From positions 310,001-374,000 of the forward strand of contig DATHBD010000023.1 in the NCBI GenBank assembly GCA_035296325.1: a stretch of DNA of 64,000 nt, written 5' to 3'. The notes under the pieces are model-generated. The model was given only the letters and a program-made list of their open reading frames with translations. It did not search any database and was not told the DNA's origin. How positions within the stretch are numbered: the stretch's first letter is position 1; the number at the start of each line of letters is the position of its first letter. The position numbers were made by a program, and so were the translations under genes. Shown here in pieces: positions 1-7,182 of the stretch. The stretch comes from DATHBD01 sp035296325 (GTDB lineage Bacteria > Actinomycetota > Actinomycetes > Mycobacteriales > Micromonosporaceae).

Positions 1-98
1 CACGCGCGGCGCGGTGGCCCGCCGGGGCCCGGCGGACGACACAGCCGTTGCCGTCGCCGGGGGCGGCGCCGCGGATGGTGCGCCGGGATCAGCAGCAT
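1..98 (-). CDS. Possible start of a gene running off the left edge
   Basis: An ATG at 98 on the minus strand is preceded at 8 bases by a strong Shine-Dalgarno AGGAGGT (107-113), and a good promoter lies upstream at 157-185. The reading frame stays open to the window edge but gives an arginine/proline-rich peptide of about 32 residues that I do not recognise. A GTG at 108 opens a second frame with equally GC-rich third positions (an Ala/Pro-rich peptide), so the frame itself is not settled. The ribosome-binding site favours the ATG. The product is unknown. Confidence 0.3.
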   Translation of the reverse strand, partial: MLLIPAHHPRRRPRRRQRLCRPPGPGGPPRRA

Positions 99-156
99 GA
101 TTGACCACCTCCTGCGGGAGCACTCACCGACAGAATGTGCCTTGCGGCTGAAGCAA

Positions 157-185
157 ATACTAGTACGGCCATAGCAGATTTTCAA
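157..185 (-). promoter_or_regulatory. Sigma-70-like promoter toward left edge
   Basis: Read on the minus strand, TTGAAA (180-185) and TAGTAT (157-162) are separated by exactly 17 bases. This is a near-consensus -35/-10 pair inside an unusually AT-rich patch. Transcription would begin near 150 and give a leader of about 50 bases before the ATG at 98. Confidence 0.45.
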
Positions 186-220
186 GGGCCGACCGCCGGC
201 GCGGCGGCCGGCCCGTTGCG

Positions 221-994
221 CTACGCGACCGGCGTGCGGCCGCTGCGCTCGGTCAGCCGGATGACGTCGAGGAGCACCTGCGGCACCTCCGATGGCCCCC
301 AGCTGGTGACCGTCTGGGTGCCACCGTCGGAGTGCAGCACCGTGAGGTCGTACTGGAAGTGGTCGCAGCAGGGGTTCGCCGGCCCGTACATCCGTGCCAG
401 TGCTCGAAATTCTGCAGTGTCGGCCAGTTCCAGGGCCTGCGTGGCGTCGGGGCCGGTGTCGGACCGGTCCAGAACGAACCGGACCGTCCGGCCCGCGAAC
501 CCGCCGCTACGGGCCAACTCGATCCGCTGGGCCAACGCCGGCACAGGGCTCGGCACCCTCGTGCCGGCCTGCTCCGTGAGCCCGATGACCCTCCGGAGCA
601 CCTTCGGGGCCTCCGCGTTGCTCCAGGTCTGCACGATCTTCGTGGTGCCATCGGCGTACGAGACGGTCAGGTCGTACTGGAAGTGGTCGCAGCACAGGTC
701 CGCCGGCCGGTACGAGGGTGCCAGTGCCCGGAACTGACTGCTGCCGGCCAGCCGCAGGGCACGCACGGCGTCCCGGTCGGTGTTGCTGGCGTCGATGACG
801 AAGCGGGTGAACTCCCCGGCGATGCCGCCGCTGCGGGTCAGCTCGATCCGCTGGGCGGCCGGCGCCGCGCTGGTCGACGCGCCGGGCGTCGGGGCCGCCG
901 ATGCCGCCGGGGTGACGAGTGCCGCGGCGGCGAGCCCCGCCAGCGCGGCGCCGAGGGCGGCGATCCGCCTGACCGGGACGATGTTGAGATTCAT
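221..994 (-). CDS. Secreted tandem emfourin-like protease inhibitor
   Basis: This 257-residue protein has an N-terminal signal peptide (positive start, then an Ala/Leu-rich stretch ending near ASAAP, about residue 33). Two tandem copies of a domain of about 100 residues follow, each opening with IEL(T/A)RSGG and carrying CCDHFQYDLTV in the middle. The RSGG(F/I)AG opening followed by a D.FQY.(L/V)TV core resembles the emfourin family, small proteins that inhibit M4 (thermolysin-like/protealysin) metalloproteases. The family link is from memory of that motif and not a search. Known emfourins are mostly single-domain and cytoplasmic, so a secreted two-domain form would be unusual. The vicinal CC in each repeat may form disulfides outside the cell. 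The start at 994 follows GGGGAG at 6 bases and places the signal peptide correctly. Confidence 0.65.
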   Translation of the reverse strand: MNLNIVPVRRIAALGAALAGLAAAALVTPAASAAPTPGASTSAAPAAQRIELTRSGGIAGEFTRFVIDASNTDRDAVRALRLAGSSQFRALAPSYRPADLCCDHFQYDLTVSYADGTTKIVQTWSNAEAPKVLRRVIGLTEQAGTRVPSPVPALAQRIELARSGGFAGRTVRFVLDRSDTGPDATQALELADTAEFRALARMYGPANPCCDHFQYDLTVLHSDGGTQTVTSWGPSEVPQVLLDVIRLTERSGRTPVA

Positions 995-1352
995 GACTGC
1001 TCCCCATGCAGAGTAGTGACGTGCCCGACGGTTTCGGGCATTGTATTGATTCGATGCTCCGGGTGTGCCTGTCCGCAGGCATCCAGTCCCGGTACCGGGA
1101 TCAACCCTGGTGGGCGGGGATCGGGTACGGCACGGCGCGTCTACCGTGCCGACACACGGGAAGCCGGCGCTGGGCAGCATCCGGCCCGGACGCAGATTCG
1201 GTACAGATGACTGAGGTGACGGACGGCATATCGATGGACAGCGAGGGGGCCTTCCGGCGTACCGTCTCCGGTGAGCAGCACCGCCGGCTCCGGGCCGTGT
1301 GCCCGTGTTCGCGGCCGGCCAGCGGTTGGGCACGGGCTTCGGGAGGGCCAGC
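995..1352. other. Divergent intergenic region
   Basis: This 358-base gap separates the divergent inhibitor gene and flavoprotein gene. It holds a perfect 14-base palindrome TCCCGGTACCGGGA at 1087-1100, a possible operator, and a small hairpin GCCCGA/TCGGGC at 1023-1039 in the leader of the inhibitor. A -10-like TACAAT lies on the minus strand near 1042. I see no convincing gene here. Confidence 0.4.
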
Positions 1353-3122
1353 ATGAGCCACGTTGATGACGGGCACCGCGCCGCAATTCTGGTCGTCAGC
1401 CGCGACCCGGCCGTCACCAAGGGACTCGAGGCGGAACTGACCAAACGGTACTCCGCCGACTACGACGTCATCAGCGTCGCGCCCGCGGCGCTGCACTCCC
1501 AGATGACGCGGATGCGCGCCGAGGGGGCGGCCGTGGCGCTCGTCCTGGGCGGCTTCGGCGGGGAGGACGCGGACGGCATCGAACTCCTCACGTCGGTACG
1601 GATGATCTATCCAACCGCGGTGTACGTGCCCGCCGTGCAGTGGGGCGACTTCGGGTCGGCAGAGCCGATCTTCGACGCGCTGACGATGGGGAAGATCGAC
1701 CATTGGGTGATGCGGCCGGAGGGCGCGCCCGACGAGGAGTTCCACCGGTCGATCACCGACTTCCTCAGCGACTGGAGCAACCGGCAGGGCGGCGGATTCG
1801 AGGCCGTACGGGTGATCGGCCCGCAATGGTCGCAACGGTCCCAGGAACTGCGGGACACCTTCTCCCGAAACCGGATTCCGCTCGGCTTCTACGACTCCGA
1901 CACGCCGACCGGCGCGCGCATCCTCGCGGACCTGGGGCTGCAGTCGCCGGCGCTTCCGGTGGTGGTGCTCCGCTTCGGAGCCGCCCGCAACGTGTTGGTT
2001 GACCCCTCCAATCTGGACATCGCCGAGGCGTTCGGGTTGATGGCGCCGATTCCGGAAGACGAGATCTTCGACGTGGCGATCGTGGGCGCCGGACCGGCCG
2101 GGCTCGGCGCTGCCGTCTACGCATCGTCGGAAGGTCTCCGCACAGTGGTCCTGGAACGCGAGGCCGTCGGCGGCCAGGCCGGGTCGAGTTCGTTGATCCG
2201 CAACTACCTCGGCTTTCCGAAGGGGGTCAGCGGCAACCGGCTCGCCTTCGAGGCGTATCTGCAGGCGTGGTCGTTCGGGGCGACATTCGTGTTCATGCGG
2301 GAAGCCGAACGCCTGGACAGTGAGGACGGAACACACCGGCTGCACCTGTCGGACGGCTCGGTCATCACCGCTCGCAGCATCGTGGTGGCCACCGGCGTGG
2401 CGTACCGGGACCTGGGCATAGCCGCGCTTGAGGCGCTGCACGGACGCGGCGTCTTCTACGGCGCGGCGGTGAGCGAAGCGCCGGCGATGCGTGGCAAACA
2501 GGTCTACGTCGTCGGTGGCGGAAACTCCGCCGGTCAGGCGGCGATGCACCTGGCGCGGTGGGCCGAGCGGGTCACCATCCTGATTCGACGCTCGTCACTG
2601 GCGGCCACCATGTCGGACTACCTGATCCGCGAGATCGACTCCGCACCCAACATCGACGTCTGTCCGCGGGTCCAGGTGGTCGGCGGGACGGGCGCCGAGT
2701 ACCTCGAGTCGTTGGTGATCGAGGAGTTGGACACCGGGATCCGCCACAGCGCTCCGGCGAGCGGGCTGCTCGTGCTGATCGGCTCCGAGCCGCACACCGA
2801 CTGGGTCGGCCCGGCGGTTGCCCGCGACGGGTGGGGCTTCATCCTGACCGGGCTCGACCTGACCGCCGCCGAGGCCGATGCGGAGGGCGGGGCGCACGGC
2901 CATGCGCCGGGCGCCGGCGTCGATGCGGCCGGGCCGCACCAGCGCTGGCCGCTGGCCCGCCCGCCGCTGCTGCTCGAGACGAGTACACCGGGCGTCTTCG
3001 CCGCCGGGGATGTGCGTCAAGGCTCGGCGAAGCGGGTCGCGTCCGCGGTGGGCGACGGGGCGGTCGCCATCCAGCTCGTGCACCGCTACCTCAACCAGTA
3101 CGCGCCGGCGGCGACCCGATGA
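1353..3122 (+). CDS. Fused receiver-like / thioredoxin-reductase-like flavoprotein
   Basis: This 589-residue protein has three parts. Residues 1-150 have a response-regulator receiver fold pattern. Residues about 155-235 look like a thioredoxin/glutaredoxin-like domain. Residues 240-589 are an FAD/NAD(P)-binding pyridine nucleotide-disulfide oxidoreductase with GAGPAG (about 246-251) for FAD and VVGGGNSAGQ (about 386-396) for NADPH. Two features are odd. The receiver lacks its phospho-acceptor Asp (VLGGFGG where VLD.. is expected) and the Lys-Pro (now RP). The position of the redox CxxC reads FYGAAVSEA, with no cysteine pair. It is therefore not a classical thioredoxin reductase and may pass electrons from NADPH to another partner. 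The start at 1353 follows GGGAGGG by 5 bases. Its stop overlaps the next gene (ATGA), suggesting coupled translation with the membrane protein. Confidence 0.8.
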   Translation: MSHVDDGHRAAILVVSRDPAVTKGLEAELTKRYSADYDVISVAPAALHSQMTRMRAEGAAVALVLGGFGGEDADGIELLTSVRMIYPTAVYVPAVQWGDFGSAEPIFDALTMGKIDHWVMRPEGAPDEEFHRSITDFLSDWSNRQGGGFEAVRVIGPQWSQRSQELRDTFSRNRIPLGFYDSDTPTGARILADLGLQSPALPVVVLRFGAARNVLVDPSNLDIAEAFGLMAPIPEDEIFDVAIVGAGPAGLGAAVYASSEGLRTVVLEREAVGGQAGSSSLIRNYLGFPKGVSGNRLAFEAYLQAWSFGATFVFMREAERLDSEDGTHRLHLSDGSVITARSIVVATGVAYRDLGIAALEALHGRGVFYGAAVSEAPAMRGKQVYVVGGGNSAGQAAMHLARWAERVTILIRRSSLAATMSDYLIREIDSAPNIDVCPRVQVVGGTGAEYLESLVIEELDTGIRHSAPASGLLVLIGSEPHTDWVGPAVARDGWGFILTGLDLTAAEADAEGGAHGHAPGAGVDAAGPHQRWPLARPPLLLETSTPGVFAAGDVRQGSAKRVASAVGDGAVAIQLVHRYLNQYAPAATR

Positions 3123-4048
3123 CCGGCGCGCCCCCGCCTCCGCAGCCCGTCGTGGCCGGCGACGAGGCACCGGCCCCGCGGGAACTCATGCGCGGTATGC
3201 GGCTGCTGCTCCTGGTGGCGGCCGGGCTGGTGCTGCTCGCCGGCACTCAGCTGTTCGTGTTCACCGAGCGCACCGACGAGTACTTCGCCTGGACCATCGG
3301 GAACCCGCTGACCGCCGCGTTCCTCGGCGCCGCGTACTGGGGGAGCTTTGTCATCGAGGCCCTCGCCGCCCGTGAGCGGCGGTGGGCCGACGCCCGCATC
3401 ACGGTGCCGACCGTCCTGGTCTTCACGGTGCTGACGCTTGCGGTCACCCTGGCGTATCTGGAGGTCTTCCACCTAGGCGCCGAGTACGGGCTGAATACGC
3501 AGGTGGTGACCTGGCTCTGGATCGCGATCTACGCGGTGGTGCCGGTACTGCTGATCGTGGTCCTGGTCGTGCAGCTGCGCGCGCCGGGCACCGACCCCCC
3601 GCGCGATGCACCGCCGCCCCGGTGGCTGTTCGTCGTGATCGTGGCGCAGGCGCTCGTCATGTTGCTGCTCGGCGCCTGGCTGTTTCTCGACCCGCTCGGT
3701 GTGGCGGCGGCGGTGTGGCCGTGGGACCTCACGCCCCTCACCGGGCGGGCCGTCGGTGCGTGGCTGTTGAGCTTCGGCGTCGCCGCGTCGCACGCCGTGG
3801 TGGAACGCGACCTGCGGCGGCTGCGCCCGGCCGGATGGGGCTACCTCGCCACCGGAGCACTGCAGCTCGCCGCGCTCGCCCGCTACCCCGATGTCCCCGA
3901 CGGGGGGTCACCGCGGACCTGGCTGTATGTCGCGTTTCTGGTGTCCATGCTGGTCGTCGGCGCGACAGCGGTGCTGGGCGGTCGAACCGTGGCCGGTGCG
4001 GGTGCGCGCGAACGCACCCGCACCGACCCGGCGAGCGTGGACCGCTAG
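3119..4048 (+). CDS. Polytopic membrane protein of unknown function
   Basis: This 309-residue protein has about seven to eight hydrophobic helices (first at about residues 28-47) and short charged loops. No cofactor or catalytic motif is visible and I do not recognise a family. It begins inside the stop codon of the preceding flavoprotein (ATGA overlap), so the two are almost certainly co-translated; a membrane partner for a soluble NADPH-dependent flavoprotein is a reasonable guess. Its stop shares the bases CTAG with the stop of the convergent GH12 gene, so the two genes overlap tail to tail by four bases with no room for a terminator. Confidence 0.7.
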   Translation: MTGAPPPPQPVVAGDEAPAPRELMRGMRLLLLVAAGLVLLAGTQLFVFTERTDEYFAWTIGNPLTAAFLGAAYWGSFVIEALAARERRWADARITVPTVLVFTVLTLAVTLAYLEVFHLGAEYGLNTQVVTWLWIAIYAVVPVLLIVVLVVQLRAPGTDPPRDAPPPRWLFVVIVAQALVMLLLGAWLFLDPLGVAAAVWPWDLTPLTGRAVGAWLLSFGVAASHAVVERDLRRLRPAGWGYLATGALQLAALARYPDVPDGGSPRTWLYVAFLVSMLVVGATAVLGGRTVAGAGARERTRTDPASVDR

Positions 4049-5253
4049 CCGCGGGTCCAGCGCTGGGTGTTGGCGCCGGTGCAGGTCGACAGCTGGACGA
4101 GCGTGCCGTTCCCGGTGCCCGCGCCGACCGGATCCAGGCACAGTCCGTTGTGCACGTTGGTGATCGTGCCGTTGCTGTTGACGTTCCACTTCTGGTTGTT
4201 GCCACCGGTGCAGTCCCAGATGATCACGGGCGTGCCGGGCGTGGTGCCTTGGCCGAACGCGTCGAGACACTTGTTGCCGTAGACCCGCAGCTCCCTGGCG
4301 GCGGTGGTGGCGAACTGCTGGTTGCTGGCGCCGGAGCAGGTCCACAGCACCAGTCGGGTGCCGTTGGTCTGGCTCACGTTCGGCACGTCGAGGCAGCGGT
4401 TGGCGTGCGAGGACACGATCGTCGCGGCCTGACCGGCAGGACCGGCCGGGCTGGCGCTCGTCGTGCCGCCGCCGCCACCGCCGCCACCGCCGCCACCGCC
4501 GTTGACCGCGGCGGAGAACGAGGTGACGCCGAGGCCGGCCCCACCCTGCCACGGCTCGAACCCGGCCTGGATGCTGGTCAGGTACCACGAGTTGGTGATC
4601 GCGCCCCGGTTCCGAACATCGTTGATGAAGTCCAGGACGCTGAAGTTCAGACTGGTGATGGCGGACGGGGCCACGTAGGAGATGACGTTGTTCATGCCGT
4701 TGCTGCCCTGCCACACTTGCCAGGTGCGCCCGCTGATCGCGGCGTTGCCGACCACCGAACCGATCGGCTGGATCGGGCCCTGGCGGTTGAACCAGATCAT
4801 GATCTCCATGGCGTTCACGCCGTTGGTCCGCGGCGTCGGGTCCAGCCAGATGTCGTACGACGCGTTGTAGACCGCACCGCCCGTGTACCGGTAGTTGATG
4901 CTGCTGGTCGCGCTGCTGATCTGGCTGACCTGCATCGGCAGGTTGGTGCCGGGGGAGCAGTTGGTGTAGTGGCAGCCGAAGAAGACCGACGGATATGACA
5001 CCGGGCCACCGTTGAACGGGTTCTGCCCCTGCTGGGTGGTGATGTCGAAGCCGGTGCTGGTGACGTTGATGCACTGCTGGGCGGAGGTGCCCCAGCGGTT
5101 GTTCTGCACCACGTACCGGCCCTGGATGGTGGTTGTGCCGAAGGTGTCGCAAATCAGGGTGTCGGCTCGGGCGGCGGTCGACATCACGACCGCGACCAGG
5201 CTGCCCGCCAGAAGCAGGCCGGCCGCCGCGATAACCGGGAGGTGCCGTCTCAT
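4045..5253 (-). CDS. Secreted GH12 endoglucanase with CBM13
   Basis: This 402-residue secreted enzyme has a signal peptide (residues 1 to about 31), a GH12 catalytic domain (about 32-248), a Gly-rich linker (about 251-265) and a ricin-type beta-trefoil CBM13 (about 272-402, with repeated NQ.(W/F) and RCLD/KCLD motifs). The GH12 catalytic pair is visible as Glu150 in AMEIMIWF (nucleophile) and Glu233 in GFEPWQGGAGL (acid/base). Family members hydrolyse beta-1,4-glucans such as cellulose, or xyloglucan; which one cannot be read from sequence alone. The start at 5253 is preceded by AAGGAG. The Gly linker is a run of GCC/GGT-type repeats (4463-4502), a likely site of length variation. Confidence 0.92.
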   Translation of the reverse strand: MRRHLPVIAAAGLLLAGSLVAVVMSTAARADTLICDTFGTTTIQGRYVVQNNRWGTSAQQCINVTSTGFDITTQQGQNPFNGGPVSYPSVFFGCHYTNCSPGTNLPMQVSQISSATSSINYRYTGGAVYNASYDIWLDPTPRTNGVNAMEIMIWFNRQGPIQPIGSVVGNAAISGRTWQVWQGSNGMNNVISYVAPSAITSLNFSVLDFINDVRNRGAITNSWYLTSIQAGFEPWQGGAGLGVTSFSAAVNGGGGGGGGGGGGTTSASPAGPAGQAATIVSSHANRCLDVPNVSQTNGTRLVLWTCSGASNQQFATTAARELRVYGNKCLDAFGQGTTPGTPVIIWDCTGGNNQKWNVNSNGTITNVHNGLCLDPVGAGTGNGTLVQLSTCTGANTQRWTRG

Positions 5254-5446
5254 AGGACTCCTTGCTGAGCGCTGCGGGTCAAGACATCGACGATGGTTCC
5301 GACTCCAGACGCTATCGTTCCATCGACGCCGGTGCGACGTCACCATCGGTTCGACCGAGCGTCGACCCGGCTCACGGCACGTGAGCGGCGCAGATGCCGG
5401 GGCGTGGAGATGAAACGTCCAGGGGCGTGGCCGGGCCGGACCGGGG

Positions 5447-7006
5447 TCAGCGGCGGCGTCGCGCGGTGCCGAAGAGATTGCGGACGATCTCCCGGCCGGC
5501 CGCCGTGGCGGCCGACCGCAGCGCTCCGCGGACCGCCGTGTTGCCCAGCGCCTTCTCCACGAAGCTCTTGTCGCCGTCAGGGTCGCGACGCGACGGCTCG
5601 GCCGGGGCGGTAGCGGGCGGAGACGCCGGCTCGGCGGGTTGTGCCGGCGCGACCTTGGCCATCAACCGCTCGTATGCCGACTCCCGGTCGATCTCGGTGC
5701 CGTACCCGGCCAGCAGTGGCGACGACCGGACAATCCCCTCGGCGACGGCCGGGTCGACCTGCGCCATCAACGACCGTGGCGGTGGCAGCTTGGTCCAGGC
5801 GACCGGCGTGGGGGCGCCGCGCTCGGAGAGCACCGTCACGATCGCCTCACCCGTACCCAGCTGGGTGAGCACCTCCTCCAGGTCGTACCCGCTCTTCGGG
5901 AACGTGGAGACGGTGGCCTTGAGTGCCTTGGCGTCCTCGGGTGTGTAGGCGCGTACCGCGTGCTGGACCCGGCTGCCGAGCTGGGCGAGCACATCGCGGG
6001 GTACGTCCTTCGGTGTCTGGGTCACGAAGAAGATACCGATCCCCTTGGACCGGATGAGCCGCACGGTCTGCGTGATCGCCGCGAGAAAATCTTTTGACGC
6101 GTCCTTGAACAGCAGGTGTGCCTCGTCGAAGAAGAACACCAGCTTCGGTTTGTCGATGTCGCCGACCTCGGGCAGATCGTGGAAGAGATCGGCGAGGAAC
6201 CACATCAGGAAGGTCGAGAACACCGCCGGCCGGTCCTGGAGGTTGGGCAGCTCGAGGATGCTCACCACGCCCCGTCCGTCCGGCGCGGTCCGCAGGAAGT
6301 CACGGGTGTCGAACTCGGGCTCGCCGAAGAAGTCGTCGGCACCGCCGTCGGCAAACGCGACCAGCTCGCGGAGGATCACTCCGGCCGTGGCTTTGCTCAG
6401 GCCGCCGAGCTCGGCGAGCGCGTCGGCGCCGGCTGCGGAGGTGAGGTGCTTGATGACCGCTCGGAGGTCCTTGATGTCCAGCAGCGGTAGGGCGTTGGCG
6501 TCGGCGAAGTGGAAGACCAGCCCGAGGGAGGACTCCTGCACCGCGTTCAGGCCCAGCACCTTGGCCAGCAGCGTCGGGCCGAAGGAGGTGATCGTGGCGC
6601 GTACCGGGACGCCGGTGCCGTGCCCGCCCAGGGCGAGGAACTCCACCGGGTAGCTCGCCGGCTGCCAGTCCAGTCCGATCTCGCTCGCCCGAGCGGAGAT
6701 CTTGTCGTTGGCCGTGCCAGGCGCGGCCATGCCGGACAGGTCGCCCTTGATGTCCGCGAGGAAGACAGGTACGCCCGCGGCGGAGAGTTGCTCGGCCATG
6801 CCCTGGAGTGTCTTGGTCTTGCCGGTTCCCGTCGCCCCTGCCACCAGACCGTGACGGTTCAGCACGGAGAGTGGTATCCGCACCTTGACGGTCGGGTCGC
6901 CGGCACCGTCGACCACCAGTGCGCCGAGTTCCAGCGCCGGTCCGGAGAATGTGTACCCGTCGCGGATGTCCGCCGCGACGTCGTCCTTCGTCCGTTGTTC
7001 CGCCAT
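5447..7006 (-). CDS. HerA-like ATPase (DUF853/YjgR family)
   Basis: This 519-residue protein belongs to the DUF853/YjgR group of HerA/FtsK-type P-loop ATPases. The Walker A is GATGTGKT at residues 57-64 and the Walker B is LVFFFDEAHLLF near residue 285. HFADANALPLLDIKDLRAV and the ITQTVRLIRSKGIGIFFVTQ stretch are typical of the family. The C-terminus (about 445-519) is Ala/Pro-rich and then basic (GTARRRR), perhaps for DNA or membrane contact. The cellular role of the family is poorly defined; helicase annotations come from homology to HerA. It is transcribed away from glgP and shows no operon partner. Confidence 0.88.
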   Translation of the reverse strand: MAEQRTKDDVAADIRDGYTFSGPALELGALVVDGAGDPTVKVRIPLSVLNRHGLVAGATGTGKTKTLQGMAEQLSAAGVPVFLADIKGDLSGMAAPGTANDKISARASEIGLDWQPASYPVEFLALGGHGTGVPVRATITSFGPTLLAKVLGLNAVQESSLGLVFHFADANALPLLDIKDLRAVIKHLTSAAGADALAELGGLSKATAGVILRELVAFADGGADDFFGEPEFDTRDFLRTAPDGRGVVSILELPNLQDRPAVFSTFLMWFLADLFHDLPEVGDIDKPKLVFFFDEAHLLFKDASKDFLAAITQTVRLIRSKGIGIFFVTQTPKDVPRDVLAQLGSRVQHAVRAYTPEDAKALKATVSTFPKSGYDLEEVLTQLGTGEAIVTVLSERGAPTPVAWTKLPPPRSLMAQVDPAVAEGIVRSSPLLAGYGTEIDRESAYERLMAKVAPAQPAEPASPPATAPAEPSRRDPDGDKSFVEKALGNTAVRGALRSAATAAGREIVRNLFGTARRRR

Positions 7007-7182
7007 GACACCCTCCTAGAGCCGCCCGACCCACAATGGCACTACCCGGTCCGGGGCGGGCCACGCGGGGCCAGGCCGATGCGGTCTGACGATTCCCCGG
7101 CGGCGGTGCGCGAAGCGCCGGGGCATACTGGGTGATCTCTCGCCAGCGCCGGCGCCCTCCCCCCGGGAAGGAACGATGACCC

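Noticed and set aside
4463..4502. Short GCC/GCCACC tandem repeat
   Set aside because: It is simply the coding sequence of the poly-Gly linker in the GH12 enzyme, not an independent repeat element.
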